Shown here piece after piece: positions 1 through 7,434 of a DNA stretch of 42,157 nucleotides; position 1 is the stretch's first letter, and each line of letters starts with the position of its first letter. The position numbers were made by a program, and so were the translations under genes. This DNA comes from an uncultured Campylobacter sp. (GTDB taxonomy: Bacteria; Campylobacterota; Campylobacteria; Campylobacterales; Campylobacteraceae), in assembly GCF_938015785.1 (NCBI RefSeq), contig NZ_CALLWC010000023.1, positions 1 to 42,157 on the forward strand, given 5' to 3'. Under the pieces are notes generated by a model that saw nothing but the letters and a program-made list of their open reading frames with translations, was not told the DNA's origin and searched no databases.

Positions 1-2
1 TG

Positions 3-80
3 TATACACCGGGAAAAGGCAAGAAAGATATTCCGGTAACCTACACCGAGCACGAGCACAAAAGCGGCGAAATGATGTAG
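3..80 (+). CDS. 3' end of an unidentified gene (partial)
   Basis: An open frame enters from the left edge and stops with TAG at 78-80. The last residues read KKDIPVTYTEHEHKSGEMM. Only 25 residues are visible, so the family cannot be recognised. A long inverted repeat begins 8 bp after the stop, which fits the end of a real transcription unit. I cannot exclude a chance open frame over such a short stretch. Confidence 0.5.
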   Translation, partial: YTPGKGKKDIPVTYTEHEHKSGEMM

Positions 81-88
81 CCGCGGCA

Positions 89-131
89 GGGTTAAATTTA
101 AGCGCCCTAAAAAGCGAATTAAATTTAACCC
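89..131 (+). terminator. Hairpin downstream of the left-edge gene
   Basis: The arms GGGTTAAATTTAA (89-101) and TTAAATTTAACCC (119-131) are perfectly complementary over 13 bp, with a 17 nt loop. It lies just after the stop at 80. The T-run that follows is weak (CTCGTTTCT), so it may be a terminator or a 3'-end stabilising stem. Confidence 0.5.
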
Positions 132-234
132 CTCGTTTCTGCTTCTTTATCCGTAGCAAAATTTAACTCTCGTTTCGACCTCTTTGATCTGCGCTAAAAT
201 TTAACCTTTTATTTTCGCTTCTTTCATCTACACA
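121..234. repeat. Three tandem copies of a 38-bp degenerate repeat
   Basis: Copies start at 121, 159 and 197, each opening with AAATTTAAC followed by a pyrimidine-rich stretch and a (T/G)ATC-like end. The spacing is exactly 38 bp each time while the interior has diverged. The first copy supplies the 3' arm of the hairpin at 89-131. The rest of the intergenic stretch from 81 to 453 shows no gene. Confidence 0.6.
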
Positions 235-453
235 AATTGAGCTTTTTTGCGAATTTAAGTTTGTGCTCACTGAAAGCAAGCTCCGCAAGCCCGAAATCCC
301 TAAATTTTACAAAATACCCATTTGATCTGCGCTTTACCAGCGAATTTTTTTGATTTTCAACCGAATTTCACTTCAAATTCGCTAAACTGCGCTGAAATTT
401 TAGCAGGCCGGTGCAAATACGGCGCAAAATAGATCATTTAGCGAGATTGCCGC

Positions 454-897
454 ATGGATAGCATTAAATTTTACCTAAACAATTACGAAATTGAGGGCGA
501 AAGCTTTACCGAAGTCGTCGTTGCGATAAACGGCGAGCCTCTGCTCGAGCTGATTAAGAGGCGCGAGCAAAGCTTTGCCGCAAAGGACGGGCAGGCCAGC
601 ATCGCGGGAGACTACGCTTATTTGAGCTTGATTGATTTTGAGGAGCTATTTTTACGCGCGGCGCTTGAGGCTGATCTGGCGCAAGATGAGCAGGACGTCG
701 TGCTACTTGGCTGTCCGTGCGGGATCTGGAGCTGCTGGTATCTCGCGCTCAGGATTAAATTTGAAACGGAGACGGTTAAGCTTTACGAGTTTAAAAACCT
801 GCGCCGCAAAGATTGGCAATATGGGCTTGAGTTTAAATTTGACCGCGTGAGCTTTGTGAGCGAAATTTCTAAAATCGCCTCTTTTAATAAGCTCTAA
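454..897 (+). CDS. Conserved hypothetical protein with a CPCG...CW motif
   Basis: A 147-residue soluble protein with no signal peptide or membrane segment. The most distinctive part is VVLLGCPCGIWSCWYLALRI near residues 82-101, followed by a Phe/Trp/Tyr-rich C-terminus (RRKDWQYG, FKFDR). From memory, this resembles a family of small bacterial hypotheticals with a CxCG..GCW core and an FDR tail; no function is established that I know of. The clustered cysteines could bind a metal or be structural, which is inference. It is a single gene in its own orientation, with minus-strand genes downstream. Its neighbours, barnase and barstar, raise the possibility of an immunity-type role, but nothing in the sequence proves that. 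Confidence 0.75.
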   Translation: MDSIKFYLNNYEIEGESFTEVVVAINGEPLLELIKRREQSFAAKDGQASIAGDYAYLSLIDFEELFLRAALEADLAQDEQDVVLLGCPCGIWSCWYLALRIKFETETVKLYEFKNLRRKDWQYGLEFKFDRVSFVSEISKIASFNKL

Positions 898-914
898 AAT
901 TTAGATCTAAATTT
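897..914. repeat. 18-bp perfect palindrome at the end of the CPCG gene
   Basis: AAATTTAGATCTAAATTT begins at the final base of the stop codon of the gene ending at 897. As RNA it could form a 7-bp AU-rich stem with a GATC loop. It is one of many AAATTT-type inverted repeats in this window. Confidence 0.45.
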
Positions 915-995
915 AGGAAATTTTAACGGCGCGATCGAAACTGCGGCGAAATAAACTCGTCTTAGGCTCGGTAAAATTTGGCTTTGAAGCCATAA

Positions 996-1015
996 TAAGC
1001 TGTCGCGAGAGCTTA
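996..1015 (-). terminator. Weak hairpin at the barstar stop codon
   Basis: TAAGCT (996-1001) and AGCTTA (1010-1015) form a 6-bp stem with an 8-nt loop that contains the barstar stop codon. On the minus strand it is followed by TTATGG, so the T-run is poor. It is a candidate end of the dedA-barnase-barstar unit. Confidence 0.3.
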
Positions 1016-1294
1016 TAGTATTAAAATTTTCGCCTTGCCGCTTCGCAAAACCTCGAGCAAAATATCATAAAATTTGCCCAGTCTTAGCTTTAAAATTCCG
1101 CCCTTTTTAATGATCACGAAGACCTGTCCGCCTCGCTCGCCAAGCGCATCGTAAAGCGCGTCTAAATTTGCGATGTATTCGGGCTTGAAATCCAGCGCTG
1201 CGGCAAACAGCGCGAAAATTTGATCTTTGCGCCTAATCTTTGCGCCATCGATGATGATCTTTGCCGCGCTGCGCGTTTTAAAATTTAAACTCAT
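1013..1294 (-). CDS. Barstar-family ribonuclease inhibitor
   Basis: A 93-residue cytoplasmic protein of the barstar fold. Its central segment YIANLDALYDALGER aligns with barstar YYGENLDALWDCL. Asp45 and Asp49 match barstar Asp35 and Asp39, which bind the barnase active site, and Tyr48 replaces barstar Trp38. The length is close to the 90 residues of Bacillus barstar. I chose ATG at 1294 because the open frame extends further upstream only inside the ribonuclease gene, and because this ATG overlaps that gene's TGA by 4 bp (ATGA), a translational-coupling arrangement. The predicted role is to neutralise the ribonuclease encoded immediately upstream. The assignment rests on motif recognition and gene pairing. 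Confidence 0.85.
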   Translation of the reverse strand: MSLNFKTRSAAKIIIDGAKIRRKDQIFALFAAALDFKPEYIANLDALYDALGERGGQVFVIIKKGGILKLRLGKFYDILLEVLRSGKAKILIL

Positions 1295-2004
1295 TGCACG
1301 CGCTCGAAGCTTTCGTAATGATCGGCGGTATAGAAGATCAGCCCGTCGTTTGAAAATATCAGCCGCTTCGCGCCGCGCGGGCCGCCGCGATACTCGATGT
1401 CGCATTCGCGCCAAATCCGCCCCTTTTTATCAGGTAGCCTGCGCTCGAAATTGCCGAAACGATCGCCACCTATGCTCTTGCCGCGCGCATATCGCCACAG
1501 ATCACCGCCCTGCCAGCCAAGCTCACCGGCCTGCTTTTTCGTGATGAAATTTTGCGGCAAAGACCCCGTACGGCGGATATGAGCGCTCACGCACTCCCTG
1601 CTTATGCAGGGCTCGTCCGCGAGCTGATTTTTAGAATTTGCAGCGGGATTTTGAGATTGCGAAGCTTCATAATCTGCGCTACGCCGCCTGTGGACGTCCG
1701 CCTCGTCTTTAGGATTTGCGGCGGCGGGCTCGTTTGCTTGCGGATGAGATTTTAAATCTCCTAGGTCTGCTCCGCCGTCTGCGCTTCTTGCACCGGCGCC
1801 GCTTGCGGGATTTTGCGAGCTTGAAATTTTACGATCGGTGCCGCTTTTGATATCTTGTGCGCTGTTTTTACGCGAGGCGGCATCCAGGGTTTTGGAAGTA
1901 AAAACGCTCTCATCTTTAGCCGCGGAGCCGCGCGAATTGGAGATAAAATTTAGCGTCAAAAGAAGTGCTGCGAAAATTGCGAGCGGGATCAGCTTTTTTG
2001 CCAC
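1291..2004 (-). CDS. Barnase-type secreted ribonuclease
   Basis: A 237-residue protein. Residues 1-27 form a basic start and a hydrophobic stretch (KKLIPLAIFAALLLTLNFI), a signal peptide or anchor. Residues about 28-130 are a low-complexity Ser/Ala/Asn/Lys linker. Residues about 132-237 are a full barnase domain. All barnase catalytic positions are present: Lys156 (K27), Glu200 (E73), Arg210 and Arg214 (R83, R87) and His229 (H102, in TADHYESF). ARGKSIGGD, WRE.DI.Y and GELGW also match barnase. The start is GTG at 2004: it has AAGAGG 6 nt upstream and lies 2 bp after the dedA stop. The enzyme should cleave RNA and be exported or membrane-tethered. The long linker is unlike Bacillus barnase. 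A barstar gene overlaps its 3' end. Confidence 0.88.
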   Translation of the reverse strand: MAKKLIPLAIFAALLLTLNFISNSRGSAAKDESVFTSKTLDAASRKNSAQDIKSGTDRKISSSQNPASGAGARSADGGADLGDLKSHPQANEPAAANPKDEADVHRRRSADYEASQSQNPAANSKNQLADEPCISRECVSAHIRRTGSLPQNFITKKQAGELGWQGGDLWRYARGKSIGGDRFGNFERRLPDKKGRIWRECDIEYRGGPRGAKRLIFSNDGLIFYTADHYESFERVQ

Positions 2005-2006
2005 CG

Positions 2007-2570
2007 CTAGCCTCTTTTGCGCGTGGCGAAGCGAAAATAGAGCACGATCGCCGCTACTATCGCGCCTAGAGCCAGCGGAGCAATCCACGGCGCGTCCTTG
2101 ATATGCACATAGAGCTCGCGCACGAAATCACCCGCGTAGTAGCTCAGTAACCCCACCACAAGCGCCCAAATGAGCGAGCTTACGGCATTGATGACGCTAA
2201 ATTTTAAAAATGAATATTTTGTGATACCGATCGCGATCGGCACGAGGGTTTTGAGGCCGTAGATAAATTTTTTGATTAAAATTATGCGGTCGCCGTATTT
2301 GCGAAACAAAATTTGCGCCAGAGCGAGATTTCGGCGCTGTTTGCGCAGATAGGGCATGATCTCTTTTTTATTGTAGCGGCTTACTAAAAATAACCCCGAA
2401 TCGCCTATAAAGTTCGATATGCAGGCGATTACGATGCATAAGACGATATTGAGCTCGCCGGCCGAGCTTAGCACACCCGCTGCCGCAAGCGCCAAAAATC
2501 CCCCGCCCAGCGAATACAAAAACAGTATCAGATACCCCCACGTATGGAGGTTTTCAAACATCGACTCCAT
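2007..2570 (-). CDS. DedA/VTT-family membrane protein
   Basis: A 187-residue polytopic membrane protein with about five hydrophobic segments. The central GDSGLFLVSRY (the usual GD..GY.IGR position) and KFIYGLKTLVPIAIGI (the usual F.RF.PG.R...P..AG position) are VTT-domain hallmarks. DedA proteins act in membrane homeostasis and several flip undecaprenyl phosphate or phosphatidylethanolamine; the substrate here is unknown. I chose ATG at 2570 because AAAGGA lies 4 nt upstream. A TTG at 2573 is too close to that site, and ATG at 2561 is an alternative. The barnase gene begins 2 bp after its stop, so the three genes look co-transcribed. Confidence 0.85.
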   Translation of the reverse strand: MESMFENLHTWGYLILFLYSLGGGFLALAAAGVLSSAGELNIVLCIVIACISNFIGDSGLFLVSRYNKKEIMPYLRKQRRNLALAQILFRKYGDRIILIKKFIYGLKTLVPIAIGITKYSFLKFSVINAVSSLIWALVVGLLSYYAGDFVRELYVHIKDAPWIAPLALGAIVAAIVLYFRFATRKRG

Positions 2571-2917
2571 CAAATCCTTTCATAAAATTCTATTAAATTT
2601 TAGGTTTTAAATTTCAAAATTTCGAGGCTTTTATGCGCCGAAATTCCGCTGCAACGAAATTTCCTAGCATATGCTCTTTTGGTTTGCGGGCTTGCGATGC
2701 GGCAGCTAAATTTAAAGCTCTAAATTTACACATGACGAGCAGGCAAATTCCACGTTTTGCAATAGCCGCCACGTAAAGTCCTGAATACGCGATTTAAAAG
2801 CTCACGCGAAGCTAAATTTAGAAAAACGCTAAATTAAAATTTGCAAAGTTTCGCAAGCAAGCGGCGCTAAATTTCACAAACGCTTAAATTTAACCTGCGA
2901 TCGTCGGACTAAATTTC

Positions 2918-2942
2918 GGCTAAATTCGGACTAAATTTAGCC
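2918..2942 (-). terminator. Candidate terminator after the SYLF gene
   Basis: GGCTAAATT (2918-2926) and AATTTAGCC (2934-2942) form a 9-bp stem with a 7-nt loop, about 32 bp beyond the stop of the SYLF gene on the minus strand. No clean T-run follows. The remaining 2571-2974 interval is non-coding, rich in TAAATTT words, and I see no gene in it. Confidence 0.35.
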
Positions 2943-2974
2943 ACCAAAGCGCGCACAGGCTATATTCTTTGAAA

Positions 2975-3562
2975 TCAATATCCGCCCTCCGCGCCGATTA
3001 TACGCATCAAAAACGCGTAGCCGTCGCTGTTCGAATCGAAAGCGCGATCGCTTTTAGTCTCCAGTACCGAGCCGCCCAGGCTCACGCCCGCAAATAGCCC
3101 GCCTTTGTTCGTAAAGACGTACATATCCTGATTTAGCACGTCCAGTGCGCCCGAATCCGCGCTGTAATTGCCCGCAACCGCCGTCGCATCGCCCGATAGC
3201 GTGATTTGGGATTTTCGCATCTTTTCGATCACGTCGTCGTTCATCACGAAAATGACTAAATAATTATCCTCGTAACCGATCTGAAGTCCGATGCTGGCGC
3301 TGCTGATCTCTGCACCGCTTACGCTGTGCGCGCCGTCGTTATTGTAGACGATGATCCCCTCGCCATACATTCCGCCTATGATGAAGCCCAGCTTTTTGAC
3401 GCTCGGAAAGATCACTATCGCGCGGGCTTGTTGCGCTAGATATTTGTACTGCGAGTTTGTGCGCATTACCGACGAATAGGCGCTTGCGCTGTTGATGATG
3501 AGCTCATCATCGGCAAATGCCGCGTTAAAAAGCAAAAATAAAGCGATTATAAATTTTTTCAT
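2975..3562 (-). CDS. SYLF (Ysc84-type) lipid-binding domain protein
   Basis: A 195-residue exported protein. Residues 1-17 (MKKFIIALFLLFNAAFA) are a clear signal peptide. The rest matches the SYLF/Ysc84 family: LAQQARAIVIFPSVKKLGFIIGG, a Gly-rich YGEGI turn, S.GLQIGYED..LVIFVM, and a C-terminal KGGLFAGVSLGGSVL segment. Family members bind phospholipids; bacterial ones are periplasmic or outer-membrane associated and mostly uncharacterised. ATG at 3562 has AAGGAGTGTGAA upstream, a good ribosome site. It starts 10 bp after the rny stop, so it may be transcribed with rny and 5-FCL. Confidence 0.85.
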   Translation of the reverse strand: MKKFIIALFLLFNAAFADDELIINSASAYSSVMRTNSQYKYLAQQARAIVIFPSVKKLGFIIGGMYGEGIIVYNNDGAHSVSGAEISSASIGLQIGYEDNYLVIFVMNDDVIEKMRKSQITLSGDATAVAGNYSADSGALDVLNQDMYVFTNKGGLFAGVSLGGSVLETKSDRAFDSNSDGYAFLMRIIGAEGGY

Positions 3563-3572
3563 TTCACACTCC

Positions 3573-5126
3573 TTATTTGGCTATCTCGACCGCGCGAAGC
3601 TCGCGTATGACGTTAACCTTGATCTCGCCCGGGAATTGAACCTTATCTTGGATCTCCGAAGCGATCTCTTTGGCGACCAAAACCGCCTCGTCGTCGTTCA
3701 TAAGCTTGGCGTTTGCGATGACGCGGATCTCGCGACCTGCGTTGATCGCGTAGGCTTGCTTGACGCCCGTTTTGCTCATCGCGATCGCTTCGATGTCGCT
3801 AACGCGCTTTAGATAGCTCTCTAGCACCTCTCGTCTGGCGCCCGGGCGCGCGGCACTTAGCGCGTCTGCGGCACAGACTGCGGCGCTTTCTACGCTGGTG
3901 GCCTCCTCGTGGCCGTGGTGGGCGTAGATAGCGTTTATCACTACCGGGTGCTCTTTGTAGCGACGGCAAACTTCGGCGCCCAGATCCACGTGCGAGCCCT
4001 CGTACTCGTGAGTTAGCGCCTTGCCGATGTCGTGAAGTAGGCCCGCTCGCTTGGCTAGCTTTTGATCTCCGCCCGTTTCTGCGGCGATGATGCCCGCAAG
4101 ATGTGCGACCTCAAGGCTGTGCGCAAGGGCGTTCTGTCCGTAGCTCGCGCGAAATTTAAGCTTGCCGATGAGTTTTAAAATTTCGGGGTGAATTTTACTA
4201 AGGCCTAGATCCATTACGATATTTTCGCCCTCTTCGGCGATACTAGCTTCAAATTCGTCGCTTACTTTTTTGTAGATGTCCTCGATGCGCGCAGGCTGAA
4301 TTCTACCATCCTCGATAAGCGTTTCGATGACGCGAACGGCGATGGCGCGACGGTAGAGGTTGTGAGAGCTTACGATGATCGCATTCGGGGTATCGTCGAT
4401 GATGACATCCACGCCAAGAGTCATCTCAAGCGCCTTTATGTTGCGCCCCTCCTTGCCGATGATGCGGCCTTTAAGTTCGTCATTTTTGATATTTACGACG
4501 TTGATAAGACGCTCTGCGGCAAACTCGCCCGCAAAGCGCGATGTAGCCTGCGCCAAAATATAATTCGCTTTTTTTCGCGCCTCTTTTTTGGCTTCCTCTT
4601 CATATTTTCGCACGATGTGAGCGATGTCGGTGCGGCTTTGCTCCTCGACTTTCTTAAGCACCTGCGCGCGCGCCTCATCCTGCGTAAAACCCGCCACGCG
4701 TTCAAGCACCTTAAGCGCCTCGGAGAGCTTCTCTTCATAGCTTTTCTTTAAATTAGAGCCCTCTTCGTAGAGGAATTTCGCCTCTTTTTTGGCGCTTTCG
4801 AGCTCTTTTTTGCTGTCTTTTAAAATCTCTTGCTCGGTTAGAAGCGCGTGCTCCTTTTTGCCGAGTTCGTCAAATTTAACGTTAAATTCTTTCTGCAGTT
4901 TGCTTGCTTTATCTTCGTATTTTTTCTTCGCTTCAAACTCAGCTTCCTGCACCGAAATTTTAGAATTTCGCAAGATGCCCTCAGCTTCAAATTCTATCGC
5001 TTTGGCTTTAGCTTTGGCTTGTTCGACGAAGAAATCGTAATTGGCGTTATTAATCTTTCTAGCTACTAAGTATCCTATGCCAGCGCCCACCGCAATAGCG
5101 CACAAGGCGATTAAAATCTCTATCAT
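3573..5126 (-). CDS. rny: Ribonuclease Y
   Basis: A 517-residue membrane-anchored endoribonuclease that initiates mRNA decay. One N-terminal transmembrane helix (about 3-22) is followed by a long charged coiled coil (about 30-195). A KH domain has its GKEG loop at about 224-227, and an HD domain carries LLHDIGKA with His365-Asp366 as metal ligands. A C-terminal domain follows. The length matches the family. ATG at 5126 has AAGAGGAAAGT upstream. The first 68 bp overlap the 3' end of the cyclo-ligase gene in another frame. The 5-FCL/rny pairing is, as I recall, also seen in C. jejuni. Confidence 0.97.
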   Translation of the reverse strand: MIEILIALCAIAVGAGIGYLVARKINNANYDFFVEQAKAKAKAIEFEAEGILRNSKISVQEAEFEAKKKYEDKASKLQKEFNVKFDELGKKEHALLTEQEILKDSKKELESAKKEAKFLYEEGSNLKKSYEEKLSEALKVLERVAGFTQDEARAQVLKKVEEQSRTDIAHIVRKYEEEAKKEARKKANYILAQATSRFAGEFAAERLINVVNIKNDELKGRIIGKEGRNIKALEMTLGVDVIIDDTPNAIIVSSHNLYRRAIAVRVIETLIEDGRIQPARIEDIYKKVSDEFEASIAEEGENIVMDLGLSKIHPEILKLIGKLKFRASYGQNALAHSLEVAHLAGIIAAETGGDQKLAKRAGLLHDIGKALTHEYEGSHVDLGAEVCRRYKEHPVVINAIYAHHGHEEATSVESAAVCAADALSAARPGARREVLESYLKRVSDIEAIAMSKTGVKQAYAINAGREIRVIANAKLMNDDEAVLVAKEIASEIQDKVQFPGEIKVNVIRELRAVEIAK

Positions 5127-5676
5127 ACTTTCCTCTTTTTAGGTAATTTTGGCTCGGAGTTATGTAAAAATCGCCCTTTACGTCGTGATCAAGTGATAAA
5201 ATTTCGCTGCAAAAGCAGTCTTTTATACTCACGAACGCAATTGCGGGCTTAAGCTTCAGACCTGAAAAAAACATATCGTAAAATCCTTTCCCATGTCCTA
5301 TTCTAGCCATTGCGCCATCCACTCCGATAGCTGGAACCACGGCTAGATCGACCTTTTTAAAATACCCGTTTTGCGGAAGTGTCTGGCGCAATCCAAAGCG
5401 TGAAATTTTAAAAGGCTGGCGCAATCTTACCATTTTTAAGCTAATATCCACCATAAACGGAACGTAAAATTCGCAGCTTTTTGATAGCTTTTTTCTTAAA
5501 ATCAAAACGTTCGGCTCGTAGCTCATCGGCAAAAATATCAAAATTTTACGCGCTTTTAAAAATTTTATCAGCCGCTCCAGCCGCCATAAAAGTGCGTAAT
5601 GCTCGCATCTAGCCGCGCGCGCGGCGTGAGATTTTAGACGCGATTTGCAAATTGCTCTAAATTCATTCTTTTGCAT
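5059..5676 (-). CDS. 5-formyltetrahydrofolate cyclo-ligase
   Basis: A 205-residue protein that converts 5-formyl-THF to methenyl-THF with ATP in one-carbon metabolism. The C-terminal motif RIGHGKGFYDMFF corresponds to the family's R.G.G.G.YD signature, and DLAVVPAIGVD is the usual preceding strand. An early FLPMSYEPN segment fits the substrate site. The last about 22 residues are read in an alternative frame over the start of rny, giving a 68-bp overlap that is long for bacteria. A basic Arg/Lys-rich character runs throughout. It diverges from the lipoprotein gene at 5757. Confidence 0.88.
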   Translation of the reverse strand: MQKNEFRAICKSRLKSHAARAARCEHYALLWRLERLIKFLKARKILIFLPMSYEPNVLILRKKLSKSCEFYVPFMVDISLKMVRLRQPFKISRFGLRQTLPQNGYFKKVDLAVVPAIGVDGAMARIGHGKGFYDMFFSGLKLKPAIAFVSIKDCFCSEILSLDHDVKGDFYITPSQNYLKRGKYDRDFNRLVRYCGGRWHRILSS

Positions 5677-5724
5677 AGCTTAAGCCTTTTATAAAATTTT
5701 AACGCTTATTTTAGCTAGTTTTTG

Positions 5725-5730
5725 TATAAT
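5725..5730 (+). promoter_or_regulatory. -10 box for the TlpA-like lipoprotein and ftsY
   Basis: TATAAT preceded by TTTTTG lies 27 bp before the ATG at 5757, in an AT-rich stretch without a clear -35, as is normal for Campylobacter sigma-70 promoters. It probably drives the lipoprotein-ftsY pair. Confidence 0.6.
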
Positions 5731-5756
5731 CTTGCGATTAAATTTTAAGGTTTATT

Positions 5757-6338
5757 ATGAAATTTCGTTTTTTTCTAGCACTTTTTACGGCTGTTTTGTT
5801 TCTTGCGGGTTGCGGCGATGATGAGGATAAAAAATCAAGCGATACCCCGACCGAGGCCAACGCCACGCAGCCGCAGCCCGAAACCGAAGCCGTGATCCAG
5901 GTCGATTACACCGCACCATTTTCTCTTCAACTGAATAACGGCAAAATTTTAAATATGCAAAAGACAAAGCAGGGTTTTCGAATCGATAATAACTCCACCG
6001 TGACGCTATTTGCGTTTTTTACGCCGTGGTGCGACGCCTGCGCCGTGCAGGTAAGCGCGCTAAATGCCGCCAAACAAGCCTACTCCGGCAAGCTTGACAT
6101 AATCGGCGTAATGATCGGTGACGCAAATTTAGACGATGCAAAAACCTATGCAAGCGCGCACGAGGTAAATTACGCGATCGCTTACGGCGAAGGAACGGAT
6201 TTTTTTACAAAAGCGTTAGGCGGCATAAACGAAGTGCCGTATATGGCGATATACGACGAAAAGGGCGAGTTTAGCGCGCAGTATTTCGGGCTGATGCCGG
6301 AAGAAATTTTAATGACCGAATTGGAGAAAATTTTCTGA
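5757..6338 (+). CDS. TlpA-like thioredoxin-fold lipoprotein
   Basis: A 193-residue exported lipoprotein. The signal peptide ends in the lipobox LAGC, with Cys19 as the lipidated residue, then an acidic, Pro/Gln/Thr-rich linker (20-48). The thioredoxin-like domain has the active site TPWCDAC with Cys92 and Cys95, and a cis-Pro region EVPYMAIYD near the C-terminus. It should act as a periplasmic thiol-disulfide oxidoreductase, probably a reductant; its client is unknown. The stop and the ftsY start overlap by one base (TGATG), which implies coupling. As I recall, C. jejuni has the same lipoprotein-ftsY-radA neighbourhood. Confidence 0.88.
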   Translation: MKFRFFLALFTAVLFLAGCGDDEDKKSSDTPTEANATQPQPETEAVIQVDYTAPFSLQLNNGKILNMQKTKQGFRIDNNSTVTLFAFFTPWCDACAVQVSALNAAKQAYSGKLDIIGVMIGDANLDDAKTYASAHEVNYAIAYGEGTDFFTKALGGINEVPYMAIYDEKGEFSAQYFGLMPEEILMTELEKIF

Positions 6339-7201
6339 TGTTCGAATTTTTTAAAAAAGGGCTTAGCAAGACCATAGACGCGATGCGGGGTGCGAAAAGC
6401 GAAGATAAAATTTCAAAAGAAATTCTAGAAGAGATGCTACTTGAAGCCGACGTAGGCTACGAGCTTGTAGAAGAGATTTTAGAAAAACTTCCCGCAAAAA
6501 AGCTAGTTGCCAAAGATGATCTTAAGGGCGTTTTGAAGAACTATTTCGATTACGAGATCGCTAAAGCCGCAGATGAGAAGCCCTTCGTAGAGCTCATCAT
6601 CGGCGTAAACGGCGCGGGCAAAACTACAACAACCGCAAAGCTTGCAAATTTATATAAAAATAGCGGCGAAAGCGTGATTTTAGGCGCATGCGATACCTTT
6701 CGCGCGGGCGCGGTCGAGCAGCTGCGCAGATGGGCGCAGATTCTAAATTTACCGATCGTAGCGACCGCGCAGGGGCACGATCCCGCAGCCGTGGCGTTTG
6801 ACACCGTAAGCTCGGCAAGTGCCAAAAATATCGATCGCGTCCTGATCGACACCGCCGGGCGCCTGCAAAATCAGAAAAATTTAGCCGCGGAGTTAGAGAA
6901 GATCGTGCGCATATGTGACCGCGCAAAAAGCGGCGCACCGCACCGCAAGATCATCGTGCTCGACGCCACTCAGGGCAATCACAGCGTCGCGCAAGCCAGA
7001 GCGTTCAACGAGATCGTAAAGCTCGACGGCATCATCATCACAAAGCTCGACGGCACGCCCAAAGGCGGCGCACTTTTCGCCATAGCGCGCGAGCTGCGGC
7101 TGCCGATACTTTTCGTCGGCGTGGGCGAGCGAATGGAGGATTTGGCGGAATTTAACTCGGATGAGTTCGTAGAGACGCTGGTGGATGGGATTTACGCCTA
7201 A
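6338..7201 (+). CDS. ftsY: Signal recognition particle receptor FtsY
   Basis: A 287-residue SRP-type GTPase that docks SRP-ribosome complexes at the inner membrane for co-translational insertion. The N-domain occupies about 1-80. The G domain shows the P-loop GVNGAGKTTTTAK (89-101), DTFRAGAVEQL, DTAGRLQNQ, TKLDGTPKGG and a final VGVGERMEDL. The acidic A domain of E. coli FtsY is absent, as is common in epsilonproteobacteria; the N-terminal FEFFKKGLSK amphipathic stretch may serve as the lipid anchor. It is translationally coupled to the lipoprotein gene upstream. Confidence 0.97.
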   Translation: MFEFFKKGLSKTIDAMRGAKSEDKISKEILEEMLLEADVGYELVEEILEKLPAKKLVAKDDLKGVLKNYFDYEIAKAADEKPFVELIIGVNGAGKTTTTAKLANLYKNSGESVILGACDTFRAGAVEQLRRWAQILNLPIVATAQGHDPAAVAFDTVSSASAKNIDRVLIDTAGRLQNQKNLAAELEKIVRICDRAKSGAPHRKIIVLDATQGNHSVAQARAFNEIVKLDGIIITKLDGTPKGGALFAIARELRLPILFVGVGERMEDLAEFNSDEFVETLVDGIYA

Positions 7202-7267
7202 GTCTCGCGTCTGCGTAAATTTACATATTCTCGCCGAACAAGCTTAAATTTTACGCGCCGAAATGCT

Positions 7268-7282
7268 CGGCAAATTTTGCCG
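7268..7282 (+). terminator. Possible hairpin after ftsY
   Basis: CGGCAAATTTTGCCG is self-complementary and lies 67 bp after the ftsY stop, but it lacks a proper T-run. Another palindrome (GAATTTTGCAAAATTC) follows near 7334-7349. Either could end the ftsY message. Confidence 0.3.
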
Positions 7283-7353
7283 CTCGATTATCTTAGAATA
7301 AATTTTTACTTATAATTTTACGATTTTCGTTTAGAATTTTGCAAAATTCTCGC

Positions 7354-7416
7354 TCACTGCATAAAAACGCGTCCGCCCGCGTCCATTCGCACCAAAATAC
7401 GTAAAATCCCTCCGCC
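7354..7416 (-). pseudogene. Decayed copy of the 3' end of the DUF1963-like gene
   Basis: On the minus strand this stretch is nearly the same as the last about 63 bp of the gene at 7910-9520 (compare 7918-7980), including GGATTTTA, GTATTTTGGTGCGA, GGACGCGGG and TTTTTATGCAGTG. Small deletions break the frame and it ends at TGA. No upstream part of the gene is recognisable. It appears to be what remains of a duplicated or displaced gene tail, with the unknown gene 7435-7875 lying between the two copies. Confidence 0.7.
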
Positions 7417-7434
7417 ATCAGTAAAGCAGCGCGC

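Noticed and set aside
121..234. CRISPR array
   Set aside because: The units are adjacent, degenerate and only 38 bp long with no distinct spacers.
1227..2101. Several plus-strand frames opposite barnase and barstar
   Set aside because: Shadows of the minus-strand genes, which have clear family motifs and catalytic residues.
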